From Hallella mizrahii (lineage in GTDB: Bacteria; Bacteroidota; Bacteroidia; Bacteroidales; Bacteroidaceae), in the NCBI RefSeq assembly GCF_009695775.1, contig NZ_VUNG01000006.1, positions 1 to 64,000 of the forward strand: a DNA stretch of 64,000 bases. The letters are read 5' to 3'. This document shows positions 17,580-26,236 of the stretch, one piece after another. Each line of letters begins with the position of its first letter. The stretch's first letter is position 1. The notes under the pieces were generated by a model that saw nothing but the letters and a program-made list of their open reading frames with translations, did not search any database and had not been told where the DNA came from. Position numbers and translations under genes: made by a program.

Positions 17580-19130
17580 ATGGACCAACTTATACAACTC
17601 TATACCACATGGGCCGGGCAGGCTCCCGCCCATGTCGAGAAGCTTGCAGGAGCAGGCAGCAACAGACAATATTACCGGCTGACGGGATCAGACGGAAAGA
17701 CCGTGATCGGCGTACTTGGCACCAGCAAGGACGAGGACCACGCCTTTGTGTACCTCGACCGGCATTTCACGCAACGCAAACTGCCGGTTCCCCGTGTGCT
17801 GGCCGTCAGCAGCGACGAGATGTGCTATCTCCAAACCGACTTGGGCAGCACGTCGCTCTTCGAGGCTATCCGTGGCGGGCGAGAGGCAGGTGGCAGATAC
17901 AACCTTGCGGAGAAAGAACTGTTGAAGCGCACGATACGCCAACTGCCGAACCTGCAGATCCGCGGGGCCATCGGCTTGGACTGGAACAACTGCTATCCGC
18001 AACCTGAGTTCGACGAGGACAATGTGCTCTTTGACCTCAACTACTTCAAATACTGCTTCCTGAAACCCACAGAACTGGAGTTCCATGAAGTGAAACTTCA
18101 GGCCAGTTTCCGTCGCTTCGCCAAGGACTTGATAGCCGAACCGACGGAGAGTTTCATGTATCGCGACTTTCAGGCACGCAACATCATGCTTGACGCTGAG
18201 GGAAATCCGTTCTTCATCGACTTCCAGGGCGGTCGCAAAGGCCCATACTATTACGATTTGGCTTCGTTCCTGTGGCAGGCTTCGGCAAAGTATAGCTTCA
18301 AGTTGCGCCGAGATCTCATCGCGGAGTACTATCATGCCTTGAGCCATTACATCGAGGTGCCGTCGGTCCGCCACTTTGCCAGCAGGCTAAGCCTCTTCGT
18401 ACTCTTCCGCACGCTGCAGGTGTTAGGTGCCTATGGCTTCCGTGGATACTTTGAGCATAAGCAGCATTTTATCGACAGCATACCTCCTGCCATACAAAAT
18501 CTGCGTGACCTCCTTGCCCTGCGCGAGGATGTGTTGCCCTATCCCTATCTGCGTGAAGTGCTGACCGCTTTGGTCAACCTTCCGCAGTTTGCGCCTAAGA
18601 AAGACGAGATGCTGCCTCGAAAAGACGGTTTCAAGACCACAGACAGCAACATCTATCCCAAGAATCCGCAAGACGGACTGCCCACATTCTCGAAATACGA
18701 TGGCAAGGGACCGCTCGTGGTGCGCGTGTATAGCTTCTCCTATAAAAAGGGAATCCCAGAGGATCCCTCGGGCAATGGAGGCGGCTATGTCTTCGACTGC
18801 CGTTCCACGCACAACCCCGGACGCTATGAACCTTATAAAAAACTGACGGGACTCGACGAGCCGGTGATTCGCTTCCTTGAGGACGACGGCGAGATCGTGG
18901 AGTTCCTGCAACATGTCTATGCCCTTGCCGACCATCATGTGGCGCGCTATATCCAGCGGGGCTTCACGAGTCTGATGTTTTGTTTCGGATGCACTGGCGG
19001 TCAGCATCGCAGCGTCTACAGTGCGCAGCATCTGGCAGAGCACATTCATGAGAAGTTCGGCATCGAGGTACAGATCGTACATCGTGAGCAGAACATCCGG
19101 CAAACCTTGGAAGCTGTGACAGACAAGTGA
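17580..19130 (+). CDS. Aminoglycoside-phosphotransferase-like kinase fused to RapZ C-terminal domain
   Basis: This 516-aa cytoplasmic protein has two domains. The N-terminal half (about 1-330) is an APH/AmgK-type small-molecule kinase with the Brenner-type motif YRDFQARN, the metal-binding FIDFQGG and YYYDLAS. The C-terminal part (about 375-510) matches the C-terminal domain of the RNase adapter RapZ: VRVYSFSYKKG, FDCRSTHNPG and the signature FGCTGGQHRSVY. In E. coli that domain binds glucosamine-6-phosphate and controls glmS expression. AmgK kinases phosphorylate amino sugars. The fusion plus nearby glmS suggests amino-sugar sensing or salvage (inference). The ATG at 17580 is preferred over 17547, which overlaps the upstream gene. 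Confidence 0.85.
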   Translation: MDQLIQLYTTWAGQAPAHVEKLAGAGSNRQYYRLTGSDGKTVIGVLGTSKDEDHAFVYLDRHFTQRKLPVPRVLAVSSDEMCYLQTDLGSTSLFEAIRGGREAGGRYNLAEKELLKRTIRQLPNLQIRGAIGLDWNNCYPQPEFDEDNVLFDLNYFKYCFLKPTELEFHEVKLQASFRRFAKDLIAEPTESFMYRDFQARNIMLDAEGNPFFIDFQGGRKGPYYYDLASFLWQASAKYSFKLRRDLIAEYYHALSHYIEVPSVRHFASRLSLFVLFRTLQVLGAYGFRGYFEHKQHFIDSIPPAIQNLRDLLALREDVLPYPYLREVLTALVNLPQFAPKKDEMLPRKDGFKTTDSNIYPKNPQDGLPTFSKYDGKGPLVVRVYSFSYKKGIPEDPSGNGGGYVFDCRSTHNPGRYEPYKKLTGLDEPVIRFLEDDGEIVEFLQHVYALADHHVARYIQRGFTSLMFCFGCTGGQHRSVYSAQHLAEHIHEKFGIEVQIVHREQNIRQTLEAVTDK

Positions 19131-19259
19131 CCCCTGTCTGTCGCACAGTGTCAACAAACTATCACGACAGTGCCTTGCCGCCCGCATGAGTGGCGGCCGC
19201 ACTGCCGTCTACTGACAAATCAAATCTCAATAACAACTATAACTCTAAAGACAATCACC

Positions 19260-20972
19260 ATGACAAAAAACTATCTGCTCCTCAGTCTTTTGCTCTGCTT
19301 AGGCTGGCATCAGACGCAGGCACAACCGTCAGGAGACAATCAAAGGGGTAGGGCAGACGTCACTTGCGCGTTCTCCTATTTTACCTATCAAGGCCAGGAC
19401 CAGCGCTTCGCCACACCCTACGACCACAGCCGGCAGTATCTCAACCCGGTACGCTCGGGCTATTATCCTGATCCGAGTGTCTGTCGGGTAGGCAAGACCT
19501 TCTATATGGTCAACTCCTCCTTTGGCTCTTATCCCGGCGTGCCCATTGCTACCTCGCAAGATCTCGTCAGCTGGCAACCTGCCGGATATGTTCTTGACCG
19601 CCCGTCGCAACTGCCCTTGGCCAACCAGCCCATCGCACACGGAGGCATCTATGCACCGACGATCCGCTACAACAAACGCAACAAGACGTTCTACATGATC
19701 ACGACCAACGTAGGACGCGGCAATTTCCTTGTCAAGACAAAGGATCCCTCCAAAGGCTGGAGCGACCCAATCTGGTTGCCGAAAGTGGTAGGTATCGATC
19801 CCGACCTGCTGTTCGACGATGATGGCAAAGCCTATATCGTGCACAATGCCTCGGTGACGGGGAAACAAGCCTACGAGGGGCAGACAGCCATTCGCCTCTT
19901 TGAGTTCGATGTCAAAGGCGACTCCACGCGGGGCAATTTCACGGAGATCGTCCGTGGTGGTACGCATGTAGAGGAGAAACCGATATGGATTGAGGGACCA
20001 CATCTCTATAAACGGGGACACTATTATTACCTCATGTGTGCCGAAGGTGGTACGGCAGAGCACCATAGCGAGGTGATCTTCCGTGCCAAGAAGCCGCAGG
20101 GGCCTTGGGAGGAATACAGTGGTAACCCCATTCTTACCCAGCGTGATCTCGGTGAGGACCTTCTTGATCCCGTTACCTGCACCGGTCATGCCGACCTCGT
20201 AGAGGACGGTACCGGACAGTGGTGGGCTGTGTTCTTAGGCTGCCGTCCTTATGAGGGCAATCTCTACAACACAGGGCGTGAGACTTTCCTGCTGCCCGTC
20301 ACTTGGAAAAACGACTGGCCTGCCATCCTCGAACACGGCAAGGCGGTTCAGACGTTCAACGCCAAGAAAGGTGTACAACTGAAGGTCCGCCCATCGCAAA
20401 CGCCCGAGCAACTCGGCATCACGGGCAACTTCTCTTATACCGACCGCTTTGACAGCACAGCCCTGAACCAGCGTTGGACATTCGTCCGCAATCCGTCGGC
20501 ATTCTATGCTACGGGAACCGGCGGACTTGTCATCAGCGGTTTGCCGACCAGCCTCTCTGTCAAAGAGAACCCCTTGGCTGTGTTTATACATCAGCAAAAC
20601 GCCAGTTTCACGGCAGAGACCGAGATGACCCAGCAGTCCACAAGTGCCAAGACGGTAGCCGGCATGTTGCTCTTGCAGGGAGCCAACGCAAACATTGTCT
20701 TTGGAAAAACATTGCGTCACGGCAAACCTGTGCTTGTCTTGCAACGCACAGAGAAAGAGCCTGTGGTCATTGCCTCCGCGCCGATAGAGACGGGATCCGT
20801 CAAGCTTCGAGTTACAGGCGATGGACGTTGGTATTCGTTCTATTACCAGCCGCAAGGGCAGGACTGGAAAGTATTGGCCACAGGAGTCGATGCCAGTAAC
20901 CTCAGCACTACCAAGGCAGGTGGATTCATCGGCACGCTCATCGGCTTGGGCATGTGCACTATCCGTGAATAG
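19260..20972 (+). CDS. Glycoside hydrolase family 43 beta-xylosidase/arabinofuranosidase
   Basis: This 570-aa exported enzyme has a signal peptide at residues 1-21 (ending TQA/QPS); the ATG at 19260 is chosen for this reason. The five-bladed propeller carries the expected catalytic triad: base D71 in YYPDPSV, pKa-modulating D180 in GIDPDLLFDDDG, and acid E245 in WIEGPHLY. A C-terminal beta-sandwich (about 395-565) is of the GH43_C2 type. Family members release xylose or arabinose from xylan side chains or xylo-oligosaccharides. No SusC/SusD pair is adjacent. A hairpin at 20980-21011 follows the stop. Confidence 0.9.
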   Translation: MTKNYLLLSLLLCLGWHQTQAQPSGDNQRGRADVTCAFSYFTYQGQDQRFATPYDHSRQYLNPVRSGYYPDPSVCRVGKTFYMVNSSFGSYPGVPIATSQDLVSWQPAGYVLDRPSQLPLANQPIAHGGIYAPTIRYNKRNKTFYMITTNVGRGNFLVKTKDPSKGWSDPIWLPKVVGIDPDLLFDDDGKAYIVHNASVTGKQAYEGQTAIRLFEFDVKGDSTRGNFTEIVRGGTHVEEKPIWIEGPHLYKRGHYYYLMCAEGGTAEHHSEVIFRAKKPQGPWEEYSGNPILTQRDLGEDLLDPVTCTGHADLVEDGTGQWWAVFLGCRPYEGNLYNTGRETFLLPVTWKNDWPAILEHGKAVQTFNAKKGVQLKVRPSQTPEQLGITGNFSYTDRFDSTALNQRWTFVRNPSAFYATGTGGLVISGLPTSLSVKENPLAVFIHQQNASFTAETEMTQQSTSAKTVAGMLLLQGANANIVFGKTLRHGKPVLVLQRTEKEPVVIASAPIETGSVKLRVTGDGRWYSFYYQPQGQDWKVLATGVDASNLSTTKAGGFIGTLIGLGMCTIRE

Positions 20973-20973
20973 T

Positions 20974-21028
20974 CTTTTACCTCTCTAACTCTCTCCGGGG
21001 AGTTAGAGAGGCACTTGAAAAAATAATT
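20974..21028. repeat. Hairpin repeat, copy 1
   Basis: CCTCTCTAACTC (20980-20991) and GAGTTAGAGAGG (21000-21011) form a 12-bp stem just after the GH43 stop. The same roughly 50-bp segment recurs at 21330-21384. It may act as a terminator but has no clean T-run. It shares the CTCTAACTCCCC theme with the array at 60051-60336. Confidence 0.65.
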
Positions 21029-21417
21029 TCCAGACTTCGTCAATGGGTCACCCTAAATCGAGAATAAGTTTTTGGAAAATAGTCACGTACAGACTTTAGC
21101 TCCTTGGGGAGCATAAGCATGGCCATGATTTTCTTTTTTCTTCATCATCTGGAGATGGCAAGGCAATATGAGTCAGGACAAAGACATTGACTGTCTGCCG
21201 GGCTGTTAAGGAGGGATATCATTCCATAATTCGTAATTGCGTCACCATCAATTGCTGAAATAAGCTTATAACTAACTGATAATCAATGATGACACTTCGT
21301 CCAACCAAAGATATGATGAAGTCAGGAATCTTTTACCTCTCTAACTCTCTCCGGGGAGTTAGAGAGGCATTGGAAAAATCATTTGTTGAGATAACAATCA
21401 TCTATGAAATAAAAAAA
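21012..21417. other. Intergenic sequence between GH43 and the tRNA genes
   Basis: Apart from the second hairpin repeat I see no ORF with coding character, no clear promoter and no other repeat here. Confidence 0.5.
21330..21384. repeat. Hairpin repeat, copy 2
   Basis: Direct repeat of 20974-21028 with the same 12-bp stem (21336-21347 / 21356-21367). It is near-identical over the core, with diverging flanks. Confidence 0.7.
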
Positions 21418-21443
21418 GAGCTTCAAGCAAAAGCTTGAAGCTC
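21418..21443 (-). terminator. Terminator of the tRNA-Arg transcript
   Basis: GAGCTTCAAGC (21418-21428) and GCTTGAAGCTC (21433-21443) form a perfect 11-bp stem with an AAAA loop. On the minus strand it is followed by a T-run, 7 bp after the first tRNA gene. Confidence 0.85.
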
Positions 21444-21449
21444 TTTTTG

Positions 21450-21523
21450 TGACTCCGCTGGGATTCAAACCCGGAACCTTCTGATCCGTAGTCAGATGCT
21501 CTATTCAGTTGAGCTACGGAGCC
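21450..21523 (-). tRNA. tRNA-Arg(ACG), copy 1
   Basis: Minus-strand cloverleaf: acceptor GGCTCCG / CGGAGTC (one G-U pair), D arm AGCTCAACTGAATAGAGC, anticodon stem TCTGA/TCAGA with loop CTACGGA (anticodon ACG), and T arm with GGTTTGAATCC. CCA is not encoded. The gene sequence is identical to copy 2, 30 bp away. Confidence 0.95.
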
Positions 21524-21552
21524 AAACCCTAATTGTGTGCTAACTTAAGAAG

Positions 21553-21626
21553 TGACTCCGCTGGGATTCAAACCCGGAACCTTCTGATCCGTAGTCAGAT
21601 GCTCTATTCAGTTGAGCTACGGAGCC
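21553..21626 (-). tRNA. tRNA-Arg(ACG), copy 2
   Basis: Identical in sequence to the copy at 21450-21523 and transcribed first, from the promoter at 21648-21679. The A34 anticodon is normally edited to inosine by TadA to read CGU/CGC/CGA. Confidence 0.95.
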
Positions 21627-21647
21627 ATATCTTTTTGTAAGCGAGTG

Positions 21648-21679
21648 CAAAGGTACGACAATTATTTCATACTGCCAAA
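21648..21679 (-). promoter_or_regulatory. Promoter of the tRNA-Arg pair
   Basis: Minus-strand TTTG (21679-21676) and TACCTTTG (21655-21648) lie 24 bp apart start to start, 22 bp upstream of the first tRNA. Confidence 0.8.
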
Positions 21680-21903
21680 CTTTTCATTGACTTTTTTCAA
21701 ATTTTCTTTAATCTCTTGCTTTCTGCATACGATTTTACGCCTTGAGGAACGCCTTCCCAACCTATATAATAAGGTGTAGGCAAGATGAGAAAAAGGTATT
21801 CACAACTAAACATCTAACGACTATAGACAATCGTAATACTACAGATAAGAAACTATTGCTGTCCGATAAAAAATGTCAGGTAGCCAATTTTGAATTTCCT
21901 CTC

Positions 21904-21981
21904 TAAAAAAAGCGGGGAAAGCCCGCTGACTCTCCCCTAGAGTTTGCAATTTTGTATTGCAAACCCAAAAAATACAAACTC
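21904..21981 (-). ncRNA. Candidate small RNA of about 78 nt, divergent from glutaminase
   Basis: A minus-strand TACCTTTG (21994-21987) lies just upstream of a short, ORF-free segment with three stem-loops. These are GTTTGCAAT/ATTGCAAAC (21942-21964), a small CTC/GAG loop, and AGCGGG/CCCGCT (21911-21927) followed directly by a T-run on the minus strand. That is a promoter and an intrinsic terminator with only structured RNA between. No clear -33 box is seen. It matches no RNA family that I recognise. Confidence 0.5.
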
Positions 21982-22042
21982 ATGGGCAAAGGTACAACTA
22001 AAAAATTTCACCGTAGGGAACAATATTGTCGTATTTTATTGC

Positions 22043-22050
22043 TATCTTTG
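22043..22050 (+). promoter_or_regulatory. -7 box giving glutaminase a long leader
   Basis: TATCTTTG lies about 215 bp before the glutaminase ATG at 22268, implying a leader of about 210 nt. The leader contains a perfect 9-bp inverted repeat (AATTCCGCA at 22104, TGCGGAATT at 22188). No -33 box is seen. Confidence 0.45.
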
Positions 22051-22267
22051 CCATGTCAAGTAGAATTGAGCTTCTTTTGTTTTGACACCATAAAGGTAGT
22101 GGAAATTCCGCATTTGACAAAACTCTGAGGAACTTATTGTCCTTCAGAAACTTATAAAATATATTAACAACAAATTAAGCATTTAGTTGCGGAATTAAGG
22201 CTATATATAAATAAGGTATTATTCCAGAAGCATGAATAAAAGAAAACATTTGAATATCTGTCTCGAC

Positions 22268-23182
22268 ATGAACTACCATCAAATACTTGAGAATATTTAC
22301 ATGGACATCCGTCCATATGCACAAGTGGGCAAGCAAGCCGACTACATTCCCGCTCTTGCCTCGGTAGACCCCGACCAATTCGGCATCTGCATCAACACAC
22401 TGCAAGGCGATGAATATGCACTGGGGCAAGCCGACACGCGTTTCTCCATACAGAGCATTTCTAAAGTGTTCAGTCTTGCCTACTGCATGAGCATCCTTGG
22501 TGATAATATATGGCTGCGCATGGACAAAGAGCCATCGGGCACTGCGTTCAACTCACTCATACAACTAGAACTTGAGAAAGGCTATCCACGTAATCCCTTC
22601 ATCAATGCCGGGGCCATCGTCATGTCCGACATTCTGCTCAGCCACCTCTCACATCCCCACGAAGACTACATCGCCTTCATCCGCGAGATCAGCCACAACG
22701 ACACCATCAACTACAATGATGAGGTGGCGCGTTCTGAGGAAAGCCAAGGATACCTCAATGCGGCCATTGCCAATCTGCTGAAGTACTACCACAACATCGA
22801 CAACGACATCGCCGACGTTCTGCATTTCTATTTCCTCACCTGCTCCGTTGAAATGAGCTGCAAAGAACTGTCGCAGGCATTTCTGGCCTTTGCCAACCAT
22901 CGGCAGTCGTTCGACTATCATGGTGTGAGCCTCACCTCATCGCAAGTGAAGAGAATCAATGCCATCATGCAGACCTGTGGCTTCTACGACGAGGCTGGCG
23001 AGTTCTCCTACCTTGTAGGACTACCCGGAAAAAGCGGTGTGGGCGGAGGTATCGCCGCCATTTATCCATCCCGCTATTCCGTAGCGGTATGGAGTCCGCG
23101 ACTCAACGAGAAAGGCAATTCGGTCATGGGAATGAAAGCACTTGAACTACTCACCACCGAAACGGAAGAGTCTATTTTCTAA
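22268..23182 (+). CDS. glsA: Glutaminase A
   Basis: This 304-aa cytoplasmic enzyme of the serine beta-lactamase-like fold hydrolyses glutamine to glutamate and ammonia. The Ser-Lys catalytic pair is S63 and K66 in SIQSISKVF. GKQADYIPAL at the N-terminus, INAGAIVMSD, and PGKSGVGGGI near the C-terminus are family signatures. The ATG at 22268 gives the usual family N-terminus; an in-frame ATG at 22232 would add 12 residues. In gut bacteria such enzymes contribute to acid tolerance or nitrogen supply; here there is no adjacent transporter to indicate which. Confidence 0.93.
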   Translation: MNYHQILENIYMDIRPYAQVGKQADYIPALASVDPDQFGICINTLQGDEYALGQADTRFSIQSISKVFSLAYCMSILGDNIWLRMDKEPSGTAFNSLIQLELEKGYPRNPFINAGAIVMSDILLSHLSHPHEDYIAFIREISHNDTINYNDEVARSEESQGYLNAAIANLLKYYHNIDNDIADVLHFYFLTCSVEMSCKELSQAFLAFANHRQSFDYHGVSLTSSQVKRINAIMQTCGFYDEAGEFSYLVGLPGKSGVGGGIAAIYPSRYSVAVWSPRLNEKGNSVMGMKALELLTTETEESIF

Positions 23183-23557
23183 GAGTGGATTGTGTTTTAC
23201 TCAGCGAATGCAGGCCGAAAGGCAGAAAAAATAAAAAGGTAACGCTACAAAAGTATACTTCTAACGAATAACGACTTACTGACTTCTCCAGCGGTAGTGA
23301 CATCATCCACCGTAGGGACGGGGTTTATCCCCGTCCTAACCCCCGTGACGGTAATCATTCCACCCTCCTGTGCCACATGTTTGTTTATCATTTGTGGGGT
23401 TAGGACAGGGATAAGCCCTGCCACTACGGTCTCACCACATGCGGTACCGTTAACAAGGTAATACTACCAAAACGATATGGACGCCAACCGCCGAAATGAA
23501 TTCACAGAATGTCTTTTCCATTAAGAAGAGTCACTATTTGCTGCATGGTAGACGGTT
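23183..23557. repeat. Dispersed repeat containing a palindromic MITE-like core
   Basis: Bases 23199-23510 are a longer copy of the repeat at 16590-16741. The interior has inverted arms 23309-23344 and 23396-23430 (ACCGTAGGGACGGGG ... versus GGGGTTAGGACAGGG ...). These are of the same family as 625-952. No ORF of coding character is present. Confidence 0.65.
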
Positions 23558-23681
23558 AAATAGACCTTCGAATTCAACTATAATTTTCAAGCCGTTGATT
23601 ATTAGATAGATAATATTGATAATCAAATAGAAGAAATAGACCTTTGATATTTGCTTCAATGATGATTATTGCGTAACTTTG
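23558..23681 (+). promoter_or_regulatory. Promoter 1 with paired AAATAGACCT motifs
   Basis: Distal AAATAGACCT lies at 23558-23567 and proximal AAATAGACCT at 23634-23643, 76 bp apart. Six bases after the proximal copy is TTTG (23650-23653), and 24 bp from that start is TAACTTTG (23674-23681). The ATG of the regulator gene is at 23698. The same layout precedes the GLPGLI gene and the second receptor region, so the motif is probably an operator. Confidence 0.7.
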
Positions 23682-23697
23682 TCGAAATTTAAGATTC

Positions 23698-25296
23698 ATG
23701 AATAACAGGACTATCATATTTTTATTCGTTTTCGTTGCGCTTTTGATGACTGGTTGTAAGGAGAGGCACAACCAATCCATTGATGTCGCTTACCAATTAT
23801 CGGCAACGGCACCGGACAGTGCTTTATCGGTACTGAATGATGTCAACCAGAAAAAACTTGGTAAAGCCGAAATGGCGCGATATGCGCTTGTCTACACAAT
23901 AGCACAGGACAAGAGCGGGCTGGATGTTGACAACGACTCACTGTTAAGGACGGCCTATACCTATTATAATAATAGAGAGGATGACTCGCTCTATGCCAAG
24001 TGTGAATACTATATGGGCAAATACTACATGCTCAACGACAGCACAGAACTGGCTTTAGACTGTTTGCAGAAGGCAGCAGATGCTTCTGAAAAGAATGGGG
24101 ACAGATACACGCAATGTATGGCATTGGAGAAATACTCTCGAGTGCTAAGGCAAACAAATCCTCGAAAGGCTGTAGAAGTGGCAAGGCATGCAGAAACGAC
24201 ATACGCAAGTATACCAGAAGCCTCAAAGTCAAATATAGTTTACACGAAACTAAACGTAAGTATGTGTTTACTTTTCGCAGATAGTGTAAACGAAGCGGAG
24301 AAGAAATGCAAAGAAGCCATGTCTGTAGCCTATGAGGTAAAAGATTCAGGCATTCTTTCTGATGTCTATCAGGACATGGCTTCTGTTTTGGCAGAAAAGA
24401 AGAACTACAAAGAATCTTTATGGTACTCCTATCAATCGTGCAAACTTGACAATGCAGATCAATCATCCAAAATGCTAAATCTGGCTTGGTCTTATCTGAA
24501 TGCTGACTCAATTAAACAATGTAATGCCCTTCTGAACACAATACAAACAGAAAATCTCTCAGAGTTATACACAGCTTATTATATACGACATTTAGCTGCG
24601 ATAAAGGAGCACGATTATTCTAAAGCTGTTTCATTGGCGGACTCAGCATATCACTATCTGGAGCAGATGTATGGCAATCAGCTGGATAGCAAACAAGAAT
24701 ATTATAATTCCTTAGTGAAAACAAAATATGAGGAGGGCATTGCTAAAGGTAAAACACGGGTCTTGTCTTGGCTCATAGTCATCGCATCCTTGCTCGGTCT
24801 GGCTATAATTGTATTTATTCTGCATTCTTACCGGCAATTTAAGTCAAATGCAAAATTCAAGCTAAAGACCGAGGAAGAAAAGTTGCTCCAAGAAGAAAAG
24901 ATACACAATGAGGAATTGCATCACAAGGAGATTCAACTCTCCACAATGCGCAACTTCATTCTTAGGAGGATAGATACTGCCCAAAAGATTCAAGAATTGC
25001 GAGGCATCAAGACCGACAGCGTGCCGCTAACAGAAGAGGACTGGGAAGAAATAAGGCTGTTTGTAGATGGCGTCGAAGGCGACTTCGTTACCAGACTACA
25101 TAGCACATTCCCCGACCTAAGCGATGATGACATTAGACTTATGATGCTTCTCCGTCTTAAAATGCCCACAAAGGCATTGGCTTTGATATATGGGATTAGC
25201 GAAAAATCGATCAAGCAAAAGTTGTTTGTCTATAAAGCTAAAGTAGGAATTAGCGGTGAAAAGACGTCTTTGCGTACGTTCATTGAAGCCTTTTAA
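23698..25296 (+). CDS. Membrane-spanning TPR regulator with C-terminal HTH-like domain
   Basis: This is a 532-aa protein. It has a lipoprotein-type signal (residues 1-20, lipobox LMTGC), then a tetratricopeptide-rich helical domain (about 30-340) expected to be periplasmic. One transmembrane helix (about 357-379, LSWLIVIASLLGLAIIVFIL) leads to a charged coiled coil (about 388-440) and a C-terminal domain. That domain's last helices (SDDDIRLMMLLRLKMPTKAL, then ISEKSIKQKLFVYKAKVGI) read as a LuxR-like helix-turn-helix. This is a Bacteroidetes one-component design: an outside sensor and an inside DNA binder. The gene is visibly AT-richer than its neighbours. Its 3' third is duplicated at 28823-29401. 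It probably controls the downstream receptor genes (inference). Confidence 0.75.
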   Translation: MNNRTIIFLFVFVALLMTGCKERHNQSIDVAYQLSATAPDSALSVLNDVNQKKLGKAEMARYALVYTIAQDKSGLDVDNDSLLRTAYTYYNNREDDSLYAKCEYYMGKYYMLNDSTELALDCLQKAADASEKNGDRYTQCMALEKYSRVLRQTNPRKAVEVARHAETTYASIPEASKSNIVYTKLNVSMCLLFADSVNEAEKKCKEAMSVAYEVKDSGILSDVYQDMASVLAEKKNYKESLWYSYQSCKLDNADQSSKMLNLAWSYLNADSIKQCNALLNTIQTENLSELYTAYYIRHLAAIKEHDYSKAVSLADSAYHYLEQMYGNQLDSKQEYYNSLVKTKYEEGIAKGKTRVLSWLIVIASLLGLAIIVFILHSYRQFKSNAKFKLKTEEEKLLQEEKIHNEELHHKEIQLSTMRNFILRRIDTAQKIQELRGIKTDSVPLTEEDWEEIRLFVDGVEGDFVTRLHSTFPDLSDDDIRLMMLLRLKMPTKALALIYGISEKSIKQKLFVYKAKVGISGEKTSLRTFIEAF

Positions 25297-25313
25297 AGTC
25301 TCTAACATTGCAG

Positions 25314-25436
25314 AAATAGACCTGGTATTTGGTGAGGAAAAGATAAGGACCTAATATACAACATGTTACAATTATAGCAAAATTAAAGAAATAGACCTCG
25401 TTTATTTGCAAGGCATCTCTAAAGTTCCTAACTTTG
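25314..25436 (+). promoter_or_regulatory. Promoter 2 with paired AAATAGACCT motifs
   Basis: Distal motif 25314-25323 and proximal motif 25389-25398 are 75 bp apart. TTTG (25405-25408) starts 6 nt after the proximal motif. TAACTTTG (25429-25436) starts 24 bp further on, and the ATG is at 25463. The spacing matches promoters 1 and 3. Confidence 0.75.
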
Positions 25437-25462
25437 CAATAGAAACACGAAAATATTTTGAT

Positions 25463-26236
25463 ATGAAGAAGTTGTTTTTACTTTTTTCTATAGCAAATAC
25501 TATATTGCTCCTTTTCCCAACAGCTCTGATGGCACAGCAGACGCATGTACTGGAGCCAAGCATCATGGAAGTGGCTTACCATGAAATATCCGGCAAATAC
25601 AATGATGACTACGCGTTGCGTGTGGGAAAATCAATGAGCCAATATTTCAGTTATCATAAACTGCGCGACGACTCATTAAGCAGCAATGCACAGACATCCA
25701 TGATCATTCTTCAGGAAATGCTTGATGAGGCAAACAACAGAAATGACGCCTCCAAGCAAAGGGCGAGTGGTCCGGACCACGGCGACTATTTCTATAGAAG
25801 CCAAGCCAACAATACCTTTGACACATATACCAGTTTTATGGGACAAGGGTATAAGATCACTGAACCCATACCCGTACAGGATTGGAACATCGTCACAGAC
25901 AGCACACGCCAGATTCTTGGCTTCAACTGCTGCATGGCTACGACAACCTTCCGTGGCAGACAGTGGACGGTCTATTATACAGAGGACATTCCCGTGCCGT
26001 TAGGACCTTGGAAGCTGGGTGGTCTGCCAGGATTAATATTGTTTGCGGAAGTCAAAGGATTCATCACAATTGAAGCTTCTGGCATTAAGACCAAGAGTAC
26101 ATCGCCCGTCACTTTCTATAACTTCCTGAACAAAAAATACGAAGCCATTCAGCGAGACGCTTACATCAAAGAAAGAAGCAACCCCAAGGCATATCCCAAG
26201 AACACGATTGTAATCCCACAAATGGAACAGCAATGA
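25463..26236 (+). CDS. GLPGLI family exported protein
   Basis: This 257-aa protein belongs to the Bacteroidetes GLPGLI family (TIGR01200). The signature is seen as PLGPWKLGGLPGLILFAE in the C-terminal half, just after a YYTEDIP segment. A signal peptide (residues 1-25, ending LMA/QQT) directs it to the periplasm or outer membrane. The ATG at 25463 is chosen for this. The family has no established function but is typically paired with an outer-membrane beta-barrel gene, as here: its TGA overlaps the ATG of the receptor. Expression is probably from promoter 2. Confidence 0.85.
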   Translation: MKKLFLLFSIANTILLLFPTALMAQQTHVLEPSIMEVAYHEISGKYNDDYALRVGKSMSQYFSYHKLRDDSLSSNAQTSMIILQEMLDEANNRNDASKQRASGPDHGDYFYRSQANNTFDTYTSFMGQGYKITEPIPVQDWNIVTDSTRQILGFNCCMATTTFRGRQWTVYYTEDIPVPLGPWKLGGLPGLILFAEVKGFITIEASGIKTKSTSPVTFYNFLNKKYEAIQRDAYIKERSNPKAYPKNTIVIPQMEQQ

